Shown: one piece after another, positions 14,502 through 21,265 of the stretch
Numbering within the stretch: position 1 is the first letter of the stretch
Layout: every line of letters starts with the position of its first letter
Origin: CAZWKX01 sp964614095
Lineage (GTDB): Bacteria; Actinomycetota; Acidimicrobiia; Spongiisociales; UBA11373
Reading direction: 5' to 3'
Length of the DNA: 27,342 bases
NCBI GenBank assembly: GCA_964614095.1
Contig: CAZTJO010000023.1
Coordinates: 1 to 27,342 of the forward strand
Translations under genes and position numbers: made by a program
The notes under the pieces: model-generated
Database searches by the model: none
Told to the model about the DNA's origin: nothing
The model's input: the letters and a program-made list of their open reading frames with translations, nothing else

Positions 14502-15822
14502 CGGCGATCACCTCCTCCAACGAGTCCACATAGCCGTCGATCTCCTTCCGGCTGCGCCGCTCGGTGACGGCAACCAGCATGCCGTTGCTCACCTGGGGAA
14601 AGGCGTCCAGCGCGATGCCGGCCAGGTACCCACGCTCGGCCATGGCCGCAACCGCCTGATGCGGGTTGATGGGTAGCGACACCGGGAACTCGCGGGCGAA
14701 CGCCTCGACCGCGATGGAGACTCCGGGAAGCTCGGCGAGCCGCTTCGCCAGGTAATGGGCCTTTTGTATTGATTGGCGGCCGACCTCGGCCAGCCCCCAG
14801 GGGCCCAGCCAGGCGAGATGAACCGCGGCAGCTACGGCATTTAACCCTTGGTTCGTGCAGATGTTTGATGTCGCCTTTTCACGCCTTATGTCTTGTTCCC
14901 TGGTGCGGAGTGTGAGCGTGTAGGCGGTGGCGCCGTTCTCATCCACGGTGCGCCCGACCAGCCGCCCCGGGATTCGGCGGAGCAGGTCGAGCGCAACGGC
15001 AAAGATACCGAGCCCGGGCCCGCCAAAAGACATCGGGCTTCCCAGCGGCTGCCCTTCCCCAAACACCACGTCGCAGCCGGCATGCCCCGGTGTGCGCAAC
15101 ACACCCAGGAGCATGGGATCAACCTGAACCACAGCGAGCGCTCCACGGTCGTGGGCCAGGCGAACCGCGGCCTCGTAGTCCTCGATGACGCCCAGGTAAT
15201 TGGGTTGGGCAAACAGCACCGCGGCGGGCTGACCGGCACACGTTTCGTCCCAGCTGGTGCGCCCCGCCGCGATGGGATGGTCCACAACCTCGATGCCCCG
15301 GGCCTGGGCAAAAGTGTCGATCACCTGGCGCGTCGGCGGCGGAAGAGCCGCAGAAACCCAGATCGTGGCGCGGCCGGTGGCGACGGCGGCCAGGTTCACC
15401 GCTTCCAGCCCCGCGCTGGCCCCGTCGTACAGCGAGGCGTTGGCCACAGGGAGCCCGGTGATGGCGGCCACCATGGACTGGTACTCGAACAGGGCCTGCA
15501 GGACACCCTGGGAGACCTCACTCTGATACGGAGTGTAAGAGGTGACAAACTCGGGCCTCATGGCGAGGGACCGCACCACGGGGGGCAGGTAGTGGTCGTA
15601 GATACCGCCCCCGGCAAAACAGATCAGGCCTTGCCGATTGCCCCGGGCGAGGTGCTCCATATGCGCCATGACCTCGGCCTCAGCGAGGGGCTCGGGCAGG
15701 TCGAGCGCTCCCTGGAGGATGACTTCGGCGGGCAAGTGAGAAAAGAGCTCGGAGACGTCCGTCATGCCCAGTGCCTCGAGCATGACCTCGACATCGGCGG
15801 CGGTATGGGGAGTGAAGTCCAT
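14494..15822 (-). CDS. gcvPA: Glycine dehydrogenase (decarboxylating) subunit 1
   Basis: GcvPA is the N-terminal half of the split P protein and pairs with GcvPB. The 442-aa sequence begins with the family-typical FTPHTAADVEVMLEALG. It has the FAGGGIYDHYLPPVVRSLAM block, the YTPYQSEVSQGVLQALFEYQ block, ANASLYDGASAGLEAVNLA, and the glycine-rich FGGPGLGIFAV segment. The late TREQDIRREKATSNICTNQG block is also conserved. Length is normal. ATG 15822 shares one base with the gcvT stop, indicating coupled translation. Many actinobacteria have a single fused P protein, so the split form helps place the lineage. Confidence 0.97.
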   Translation of the reverse strand: MDFTPHTAADVEVMLEALGMTDVSELFSHLPAEVILQGALDLPEPLAEAEVMAHMEHLARGNRQGLICFAGGGIYDHYLPPVVRSLAMRPEFVTSYTPYQSEVSQGVLQALFEYQSMVAAITGLPVANASLYDGASAGLEAVNLAAVATGRATIWVSAALPPPTRQVIDTFAQARGIEVVDHPIAAGRTSWDETCAGQPAAVLFAQPNYLGVIEDYEAAVRLAHDRGALAVVQVDPMLLGVLRTPGHAGCDVVFGEGQPLGSPMSFGGPGLGIFAVALDLLRRIPGRLVGRTVDENGATAYTLTLRTREQDIRREKATSNICTNQGLNAVAAAVHLAWLGPWGLAEVGRQSIQKAHYLAKRLAELPGVSIAVEAFAREFPVSLPINPHQAVAAMAERGYLAGIALDAFPQVSNGMLVAVTERRSRKEIDGYVDSLEEVIAGA

Positions 15823-16889
15823 CAGCGCTCGATGAACGGCGGAGAAACCCGCCGAGCCCCCACAAGTCTCTCTCGGATCTCGACGCCGACCTCTGTCTCA
15901 TCCCCGGGATCCGGTGCCACATAACCCATACCGATGCCGATGCCGAGCGTCGGACTGTAGTTTCCGCTGCTGACCGTTCCCGCCGAATCTCCGCAGCGCA
16001 GCGGGTAGCCGTGTCGCGGAATGGAACGATCCTCGACGACGAAACCGATGAGGCGTTGGCGCAACCCGGCCTCCCGCTGTGTTTCGAGAGCCGGCCGGCC
16101 GATGAACTCGTGGCTCCACGAGACCACCCAGTCGAGGCCGGCCTCCAGCGGTGTGGTCTCTTCGTCGAGATCCTGCCCCCACAGTGGATAACCCATCTCG
16201 AGTCTCAGTGTGTCCCGGGCGCCGAGTCCACACGGATCGGCCCCGGCTTCCAGCAAAGCATCGAACAGAGACTCGGCGCCGTCATTGGGCACAATGACCT
16301 CTCCGCCGGCCTCTCCGGTGTATCCGGTGCCGGCAGCGACCAACTGCGCCCCGCCGAACTCGATCTCGTCAACACGAAAGCGCCGCGGACGCCAGCCGAG
16401 CACATCTTCGAGCACCGCGGGTGCATTCGGTCCTTGCACGGCAATGAGCGCAGTCGTCTCACGGCGTTTCACCACCGTGAGCTGCGGGGCGTCGGCAAGG
16501 ATGGCGGCGAACACCCGGCTGTAGTTGGCCGCGTTCGGAAGCACCCAGTACTCCTCGGCGGCGCAACGCCACACGATGATGTCGTCGATCACTCCCCCGC
16601 CGGAGTTCAGCATGAGTGTGTACTGGGCGCGGCCGGGCTCGATGAGCGCAACATCGTTGCAGAAGTGGCTCTGCAGGGTTTCGGTCGCCCCGGTGCCGCT
16701 GATCCAGAAACGTCCGAGGTGGGAAACATCAAAGACACCGCAGGACTCGCGTACGGCGCGGTGCTCAGTCAGTGTGCCCTCGTAGCAAAGCGGCAGCAGC
16801 CAATCGGAATAAGTGACGAAACGCCCCCCCAGCCGCTCGTGGGTGTTGTGCAACGGCGAGCGGGCCGCTGCAACGGGGGTGCCGTTCAC
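15822..16889 (-). CDS. gcvT: Aminomethyltransferase, glycine cleavage T protein
   Basis: GcvT moves the one-carbon unit from the aminomethyl-lipoyl group of GcvH to tetrahydrofolate, releasing ammonia. The 355-aa protein has the N-terminal SPLHNTHERLGGRFV block, VSHLGRFWISGTGA, and the folate-site GGVIDDIIVWR segment with its catalytic Asp. GYTGEAGGEVIVPN, ARDTLRLEMGYPLWGQDLDE and a C-terminal barrel with GTVSSGNYSPTLGIGIGMGY follow. GTG 16889 is the start; TAGGCT ends 8 bases upstream, so the gcvT-gcvPA-gcvPB-ppgK unit may begin with a leaderless message. No glycine riboswitch precedes it. GcvH lies about 7 kb away on the same strand. Confidence 0.95.
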   Translation of the reverse strand: MNGTPVAAARSPLHNTHERLGGRFVTYSDWLLPLCYEGTLTEHRAVRESCGVFDVSHLGRFWISGTGATETLQSHFCNDVALIEPGRAQYTLMLNSGGGVIDDIIVWRCAAEEYWVLPNAANYSRVFAAILADAPQLTVVKRRETTALIAVQGPNAPAVLEDVLGWRPRRFRVDEIEFGGAQLVAAGTGYTGEAGGEVIVPNDGAESLFDALLEAGADPCGLGARDTLRLEMGYPLWGQDLDEETTPLEAGLDWVVSWSHEFIGRPALETQREAGLRQRLIGFVVEDRSIPRHGYPLRCGDSAGTVSSGNYSPTLGIGIGMGYVAPDPGDETEVGVEIRERLVGARRVSPPFIER

Positions 16890-16896
16890 CTGCCGA

Positions 16897-16902
16897 AGCC
16901 TA
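16897..16902 (-). promoter_or_regulatory. Candidate -10 hexamer for gcvT
   Basis: TAGGCT on the minus strand lies 7 bases before GTG 16889, within the 27-base gap after the upstream gene. TCGGCAG between them is not a ribosome binding site. Leaderless start inferred. Confidence 0.45.
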
Positions 16903-16916
16903 GCGGTCGGCCGGAC

Positions 16917-17345
16917 TCAGCCGGTCTCGACTTCTCCGAGGTTTTTCACCTGAGGCGGGCCCGGGATCCGGGTCGGCGCCGGCACCTGGGTCGTGTTCTC
17001 GGCCTCGAGGCCGTACTTGACCAGGAGGTGCAGGTAATCCCTCTGGTAGAAGATCTTGCACCGAACCTCCGGATAGAGCCGGCGCATCCGCTTGATCTTG
17101 CGGTTCTTTTTGGTGACGAGCTTCTGGTTCATCGTGGTGATCTCGATGTACAGGTTCTCATCGGGCAGGTAGAAGTCGGGAGTGAAGTAGCTGACGGGTT
17201 CGCCGTTGCCGTTGAACGAGATGGCAAAAGACCTTGGCTCGTACTCCCAGTCGATGCCGTAGAAGTCCAGCAGCCGGGCGAACTGCTCTTCGCTCTGGTG
17301 GGCGAACTCAATCGTGTCCGCAGGAAACTGGAAATCGTGGCTCAC
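16917..17345 (-). CDS. PD-(D/E)XK-like protein of unknown function
   Basis: This 142-aa protein reads like a small restriction-endonuclease-fold domain. An early helix carries Glu19/Glu20 (HQSEEQFARLLDFYGIDWEY). A strand-loop SYFTPDFYLPDENLYIEIT then gives Asp57 and Glu68. In active nucleases the second acidic residue is followed by a lysine two positions on (ExK); here position 70 is Thr. A basic stretch, QKLVTKKNRKIKRMRRLYP, follows and could supply a displaced lysine or bind nucleic acid. The C-terminal 30 residues look disordered. GTG 17345 is the chosen start, 10 bases after the MerR stop; upstream continuation of the frame lies inside that gene. Position between MerR and gcvT suggests co-transcription with the regulator. 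The fold call is an inference from the motif spacing. Confidence 0.7.
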   Translation of the reverse strand: MSHDFQFPADTIEFAHQSEEQFARLLDFYGIDWEYEPRSFAISFNGNGEPVSYFTPDFYLPDENLYIEITTMNQKLVTKKNRKIKRMRRLYPEVRCKIFYQRDYLHLLVKYGLEAENTTQVPAPTRIPGPPQVKNLGEVETG

Positions 17346-17355
17346 GACCAGGGTC

Positions 17356-17823
17356 TCACGCCTCCATGGTGGCTGTGTCGGCAGCGGCCACCGGACGCTG
17401 AGGGAAGAGCCTGAGGATCTCGCCTTCGAGTTCCGCCTGCACCGGCCCGACGGCGATGCCGAACACCCCCTGCCCTCTTCGGAACACATCAACCAATTCG
17501 TCGGCGCTATGCGCCGCGTAGATCGTTATCCCGTCCGACAGCAGGGTGACATCGGCCAACGGCGTGGCGCTGTCGAGCTCACCCCGAAGGATCTCCATGG
17601 CCTGCCGGATCTTCTTGAGGCTCATTCCCGCATCCAGGAGGCGTTTGACCACCCGCAGCTGGACAATGTCGGAGAAGGAGTAGAGCCGTTGCGAACCCGA
17701 ACCATGGGCCGTCTGGAGAGACGGAGTGAGCAGCCTGGTCCGTGCCCAGTAGTCGAGTTGTCGGTACGTGATACCGACAACATTGCACACCTGTGGTGCC
17801 CGATAACCCTTATCGTCCGTCAC
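17356..17823 (-). CDS. MerR-family transcriptional regulator (Rv1830-like)
   Basis: The 155-aa protein has an N-terminal MerR winged helix, YRAPQVCNVVGITYRQLDYW, with the wing GSGSQRLYSFSDIVQL. VVKRLLDAGMSLKKIRQAM follows as the dimer helix. The C-terminal half (about 80-140) is a small domain of unknown ligand. It is the actinobacterial type in which Tyr-rich recognition replaces the effector cysteines of metal sensors. GTG 17823 is the best start: GGAGGTGAG lies upstream at normal spacing, while TTG 17844 and GTG 17835 sit on or before that ribosome binding site. Its position after the DUF151 nuclease mirrors Rv1830 in mycobacteria. A near-consensus promoter, an inverted repeat and a DnaA box lie just upstream. 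Confidence 0.92.
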   Translation of the reverse strand: MTDDKGYRAPQVCNVVGITYRQLDYWARTRLLTPSLQTAHGSGSQRLYSFSDIVQLRVVKRLLDAGMSLKKIRQAMEILRGELDSATPLADVTLLSDGITIYAAHSADELVDVFRRGQGVFGIAVGPVQAELEGEILRLFPQRPVAAADTATMEA

Positions 17824-17858
17824 AGCCTTGCTCACCTCCCCCAAGAGCTTACACGACC

Positions 17859-17881
17859 GTAATTCCGAGACGTGGAACTAC
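17859..17881. promoter_or_regulatory. Candidate operator upstream of the second MerR gene
   Basis: GTAATTCC-GAGACGT-GGAACTAC is an 8-7-8 inverted repeat with one mismatch per arm pair. It lies between the promoter -10 and the MerR start, where a bound dimer would block transcription. Autoregulation by the MerR protein is a reasonable guess. Confidence 0.4.
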
Positions 17882-17888
17882 CTGCGTG

Positions 17889-17917
17889 AAACTAGATGCG
17901 CACACGGCAGTTGTCAA
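17889..17917 (-). promoter_or_regulatory. Sigma-70-type promoter for the second MerR gene
   Basis: On the minus strand TTGACA (17917-17912) is separated by 17 bases from TAGTTT (17894-17889). This is a consensus -35 with a good -10 at ideal spacing, and it is the best promoter match in the window. Transcripts would have a leader of about 60 bases before GTG 17823. Confidence 0.65.
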
Positions 17918-17924
17918 CAACCCC

Positions 17925-17933
17925 TGTGGATAA
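17925..17933 (-). promoter_or_regulatory. Perfect DnaA box
   Basis: TTATCCACA on the minus strand is a perfect consensus DnaA box. It sits 7 bases upstream of the -35 of the MerR promoter. Only one perfect copy was noticed here, so a replication origin is not implied; regulation by DnaA is possible. Confidence 0.45.
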
Positions 17934-17956
17934 ACCTGGATGAGCTCGGCGATCGC

Positions 17957-18448
17957 TCAACCGGCGGTGCCGAAATCCTCGGGCGTGACCGACTCAAGAA
18001 AGGAGCGAAACTGCTCGACCTCATGCTCCTCCTCCTCATCGCGCATCTCCACGCCGGCCTCCTCGAACACGGTGGGAAACACAAAGATGGGAGAACCGGT
18101 ACGAGCGGCGAGAGCTATGGCGTCCGAGGGCCGCGAGGAGACCACCACCTCGGCGCCGTTGCTGCGCAGCACGAGGTCGGCGTAAAAGATGCCGTCGCGT
18201 AGCTCCGTCACCATGACCCGGTCGACGTTGGCGTTCAGAGCTTCAACAGAATCCCGCAGCAGGTCGTGGGTGAGAGGGCGCTGGGGCTGGATACCTTCCA
18301 TGGCAAAGGCGATGGCGGTGGCTTCGCTGGCCCCTATCCAGATGGGCAAGTAGCGCGCCCCGCCGATCTCGCGAAGGAGGACGATGGGCTGGTTGGTGGG
18401 CAATTCCACGCGGACACCCACCAGCTCGACTGGGATGCCTTCGCTCAT
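17957..18448 (-). CDS. Bifunctional nuclease family protein (DUF151)
   Basis: The 163-aa protein is a full-length DUF151 member (mycobacterial counterpart Rv1829). The family was named for reported DNase and RNase activity in plants and bacteria; its physiological role is unclear. Family blocks are PIVLLREIGGARYLPIWIG, ASEATAIAFAMEG, RPLTHDLLRDSVEAL, FYADLVLRSNGAEVVVSSRP and SDAIALAARTGSPIFV. The acidic tail (RDEEEEHEVEQF) is common. The start overlaps the hpt stop by ATGA, so the two are co-translated. After it, a 133-base gap with its own promoter leads to the second MerR gene. Confidence 0.93.
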   Translation of the reverse strand: MSEGIPVELVGVRVELPTNQPIVLLREIGGARYLPIWIGASEATAIAFAMEGIQPQRPLTHDLLRDSVEALNANVDRVMVTELRDGIFYADLVLRSNGAEVVVSSRPSDAIALAARTGSPIFVFPTVFEEAGVEMRDEEEEHEVEQFRSFLESVTPEDFGTAG

Positions 18449-19026
18449 ACATCAACCTTATCACCGGCGATTCCGAATACCCTGCGGGCAAGAACGCCGG
18501 GATCCTCCTTGAATGCAGCCAGATCGAGAACGGCCCAGAGCCCGGGGACATTGCGGAATCGACCCTCCCAATCGAGGCCGTAGCCGAGAAGGAACTCATC
18601 ACCGACTTCAAACCCTCTGTACTCGAGAGGAACATCGACGATGCGCCGGGTGCGCTTGTCGAGGAACGTAACGGTGGCCAGCGAAGCCGGATCTCGTGTA
18701 CCCAGCAGACCGAGTAGATACGAGAGAGTAAGACCCGTATCGACAATGTCTTCCACTATCAGCACATGGCGGCCGTTGATTGAGGTGGCACTGTCCATGG
18801 AGATGCTGACCCGGCCCTCCGACCCGAAACGCGTCAGGCTGAGGAAATCGATGTCGATCTGGGGCGACATGAAGCGGGTGAGATCGGCCAGAAAAGGAAC
18901 CGCCCCTTTCAGCACGCCCAGCAGCACGGGCTGCTTGCCCTCGTAGTCGGCACGAATCTGCGCGCCCAACTCGGCAACGCGAGCCGAGATCGTTGCCTGG
19001 TCGACGACCTCGGCTAGCAGGCTCAT
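18445..19026 (-). CDS. hpt: Hypoxanthine phosphoribosyltransferase
   Basis: Hpt joins hypoxanthine or guanine to PRPP, making IMP or GMP in purine salvage. The 193-aa protein has the PRPP loop HVLIVEDIVDTGLT (residues 87-100). The upstream LLGVLKGAVPFLADL strand-turn, the flexible loop around FGSEGRVSIS, the base-site LDKRTRRIVDV and the C-terminal YRGFEVGDEFLLGYGLDW block follow. The position in the loop that often reads SYG is FGSEG, a tolerated difference. It starts at ATG 19026, overlapping the carboxypeptidase stop by ATGA. Placement between wall and regulatory genes suggests a growth-linked operon. Confidence 0.95.
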   Translation of the reverse strand: MSLLAEVVDQATISARVAELGAQIRADYEGKQPVLLGVLKGAVPFLADLTRFMSPQIDIDFLSLTRFGSEGRVSISMDSATSINGRHVLIVEDIVDTGLTLSYLLGLLGTRDPASLATVTFLDKRTRRIVDVPLEYRGFEVGDEFLLGYGLDWEGRFRNVPGLWAVLDLAAFKEDPGVLARRVFGIAGDKVDV

Positions 19027-20075
19027 CGTGCTGCATCACCTCCGAGAACCCCGGGCAGCAGGTCTCGCAGCTGCCCAATGAGGGCCCGCTCGGCCGGGGT
19101 CGGTGGATGCTGAGCCGGGGGGCCACCGCCGTCGTCCAGCGGACCGGCTGCGGCGGCGCGGGCCTGAAACCATTCGGGCATCTGCGCCAACGAATCGCTG
19201 CCGCTGGCGCCTGAGAAAAAGTGATCCTTGGGACCCAGGGTGTCGAGGGCATAGGCCAAGAGTTCGCGTGTCGCCGTTATGTGGTTGTCGGCGCCCATCA
19301 CCACGGCGACATACTCCTCATGCGGACCATCGAGGTAGGACAGCAGCACCAGGCCGGCGGAGGTCGTGTCTCCGGTTTTGAGGCCGAGCACTCCGGGAAA
19401 ACTGCCCAGCAGCTTGTTGGTGTTCTCCGCCTCGATGACCTCGCCGCTGCTGAGCTCAAAGATCACGTACTTGGTGCTGGAAAGATCGACGATGCGCGGC
19501 TCCCTGATAGCGGCGAGGCCCAGGCGGATCAGATCGCGCGCCGTGGTCAGGTGGCCTACGGCGTCAAGGCCGTTGGGATTCTTGAAGGTGGTCGAATCCA
19601 TGGCGAGCTCGACCGCCTGCTCGTTCATCAGCACAACGAACTCCTCCTCACTTCCCGCCACGTGCTCGGCGAGGGCGACGGCGGCATCGTTGCCCGAGAT
19701 AACGAGGATGTAGGCGAGCAGATCCTCGACGGCCCAGACCTGCCCCTCTCTCACCTCGGCTTGGCCGACAAAGCCGACCGGCGTGGCCGCGGCCGTGGCA
19801 CTGATGGTGACGAGCTCATTGGGGTCGGTGTTGGCGACGACTACCAGCGCAGTCATCACCTTGGTGACCGAAGCCGGAGCCCGGAGGAGGTCGGCGTTGG
19901 TGGCAAGGAGGATGGCACCCTCGTCGACGGAGTACAGCACCCAGGCGGCGGCACTGATCGCCGGAGGCTCGTGGTCGGGAAAGGCAGCTATCGGCGGTGG
20001 CGGGACGTCGGGGGGCCTGATGTTGAATTGCGGCATCATGCCGAGCGTCAACACGAGTGCGGCGAGAGCCTTCAC
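19023..20075 (-). CDS. D-alanyl-D-alanine carboxypeptidase (serine, S11 type)
   Basis: This penicillin-binding protein trims the terminal D-Ala of peptidoglycan stem peptides outside the membrane. The 350-aa protein has an N-terminal hydrophobic signal (ALAALVLTLGMM) and a proline-rich linker. The complete active-site set is present: SVTK at 69-72 (nucleophile Ser69), SGN at 127-129 and KTG at 233-235. NPNGLD and the LLAYILVISGNDAAVALAEH helix are typical of the DacA/DacB family. The C-terminal beta domain and membrane anchor of E. coli PBP5 are missing; the tail is Pro/Gly-rich. It may therefore be released or held by an uncleaved signal. GTG 20075 overlaps the MerR stop by GTGA. Confidence 0.93.
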   Translation of the reverse strand: MKALAALVLTLGMMPQFNIRPPDVPPPPIAAFPDHEPPAISAAAWVLYSVDEGAILLATNADLLRAPASVTKVMTALVVVANTDPNELVTISATAAATPVGFVGQAEVREGQVWAVEDLLAYILVISGNDAAVALAEHVAGSEEEFVVLMNEQAVELAMDSTTFKNPNGLDAVGHLTTARDLIRLGLAAIREPRIVDLSSTKYVIFELSSGEVIEAENTNKLLGSFPGVLGLKTGDTTSAGLVLLSYLDGPHEEYVAVVMGADNHITATRELLAYALDTLGPKDHFFSGASGSDSLAQMPEWFQARAAAAGPLDDGGGPPAQHPPTPAERALIGQLRDLLPGVLGGDAAR

Positions 20076-20767
20076 GGTCCTGTAACCAGGCTGCGTAGCT
20101 GAAGCCGCACCATCGCATCCTGCATCTCTCGCGCCGCCTGAGCACAGTCGGCCAGGATCTCCGAGGCGCGTTGACGGTTGGACGGGCTCGGGTGCCGCAG
20201 GAGGGGCCCGGCGAGTTGAGTCAACAGGTCCGTCTCGCGGTTAGCGGCAAGATGAAGCGAACGCAGGTGCCTGGGCTCCAGCCCGTAGGACACGAGCCGG
20301 TGGGCCGATCGGGCAATGATGGCTTCGTCGTCGCCGAACTCAGGGCCCTTTTCCCCCTTCTGCGGATCGATCACCCCATGCTCTACCAGGCTCGCGATGA
20401 GTTCGACCGACACTCCGGCGGTGCGGGCGAGTTCGCTGGCGGTCATGCGCGACCTGCTCACCGCAAAGTAGGCGTCCGGTGGGGGCCCGTCGGGTAGCGG
20501 CAACAGGGGCACTTCACCCCGCTCCCAGGTGCCCAGCTTCTTTTTGATGACCTTGAGAGGAAGGAAGTGATCCCGCTGCTGGCGCAGGATGTAGCGCACA
20601 CGCTCGATATCCGTCTTGCGATATTGGCGGTACCCGGAGCGGCTCCGTGCTGGGTGGACCAGCCCTTCGGCCTCGAGAAAACGAAGCTTCGAGACCGTCA
20701 TATCGGGAAACTCGTCCTGGAGGCGATCGATGACCTCGCCGATGTTGAGGGTCCTGCCGTCGCTCAT
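20072..20767 (-). CDS. MerR-family regulator, FtsR-like (Rv1828-like)
   Basis: The 231-aa protein carries a MerR winged helix at residues 7-75. Motifs are IGEVIDRLQDEFPDMTVSKL, RFLEAEGLVHPARSRSGYR and RHFLPLKVIKKKL-like spacing (seen as RDHFLPLKVIKKKLG). A second helical domain (ASELARTAGVSVELIASLVE onward) may also be DNA-binding or sensory. This is the architecture of mycobacterial Rv1828 and corynebacterial FtsR, the latter reported to activate ftsZ. The FHA gene immediately upstream, overlapping by ATGA, is the same neighbour as garA in mycobacteria, which supports orthology. A cell-division role is inferred from these relatives. Confidence 0.9.
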   Translation of the reverse strand: MSDGRTLNIGEVIDRLQDEFPDMTVSKLRFLEAEGLVHPARSRSGYRQYRKTDIERVRYILRQQRDHFLPLKVIKKKLGTWERGEVPLLPLPDGPPPDAYFAVSRSRMTASELARTAGVSVELIASLVEHGVIDPQKGEKGPEFGDDEAIIARSAHRLVSYGLEPRHLRSLHLAANRETDLLTQLAGPLLRHPSPSNRQRASEILADCAQAAREMQDAMVRLQLRSLVTGP

Positions 20768-21186
20768 GCGCCGAGGGCGACAACAAGATGAAAACGGCCG
20801 ACGATGACCTCGTCGCCCGGGCCGAGTGTGGCGAGAGCGACACGTTCCCCGTTCACATAGGTGCCGTTGGTCGAGCCAAGATCCTGCACGGTGAGGGAGC
20901 CCTCGCTGACGATAAAGGCAGCGTGGTGCCGTGACACGGTGATGTCGTCTAGGAACAGTGCCGAGCGGGAACTGCGGCCGGCCTCACTGGTTCCCTCGGC
21001 CAGATCCCAGTGCATGCCGCGTTGCGGCCCGTCGGTCGCGACCAGCGCGAATCCGGCCAATCCCGGAATACCGGCTGCGGCCTCTCGAGCCCTTATCCGG
21101 CGAACCTCAATAACCGGATCAAAGATGAGGGTCGGTTCCGGCTCGTCGTCGACGGGGCCTTTGCGGGGCTGTTCAGTGTCCGCCAT
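20764..21186 (-). CDS. FHA-domain protein, GarA-like but without the phospho-threonine motif
   Basis: The 140-aa protein has a C-terminal forkhead-associated domain (about 45-138) that binds phosphothreonine peptides. Key residues are Gly70-Arg71, Ser85-Arg86-His87-His88 in ITVSRHHAAF, and Asn107-Gly108 in DLGSTNGTYVNG. Context (gcvH upstream, FtsR-like MerR downstream) matches garA, whose product controls glutamate metabolism. GarA is switched by phosphorylation of an N-terminal ETTS motif. Here the N-terminal 40 residues contain only isolated threonines (Thr4, Thr19) and no ETTS, so control must differ. ATG 21186 has TACCAT ending 9 bases upstream and GGAG touching the ATG, which is too close for a normal ribosome binding site. 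Confidence 0.9.
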   Translation of the reverse strand: MADTEQPRKGPVDDEPEPTLIFDPVIEVRRIRAREAAAGIPGLAGFALVATDGPQRGMHWDLAEGTSEAGRSSRSALFLDDITVSRHHAAFIVSEGSLTVQDLGSTNGTYVNGERVALATLGPGDEVIVGRFHLVVALGA

Positions 21187-21194
21187 CTCCGGCC

Positions 21195-21200
21195 ATGGTA
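21195..21200 (-). promoter_or_regulatory. Candidate -10 hexamer for the FHA-MerR operon
   Basis: TACCAT on the minus strand lies 8 bases before ATG 21186. It would give the FHA-MerR-carboxypeptidase-hpt-DUF151 unit its own leaderless promoter inside the 79-base gap after the GH94 gene. Confidence 0.35.
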
Positions 21201-21265
21201 GTGCCTGAACCCTGCACCTGGGCTTGAGGCCTGTTCCGCGGGTCTCTGCGCCTCGGCGCGGCGGT

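Noticed and set aside
16890..16916. Glycine riboswitch before gcvT
   Set aside because: The gap is only 27 bases and shows no riboswitch elements; the gcvH upstream gap is equally short.
14893..17414. Plus-strand open frames opposite gcvPA and gcvT
   Set aside because: They cover conserved glycine cleavage genes and cross gene boundaries; composition is that of antisense frames.
17845..17956. Replication origin
   Set aside because: Only one perfect DnaA box was seen, there is no A/T-rich unwinding region, and dnaA, dnaN and gyrase genes are absent.
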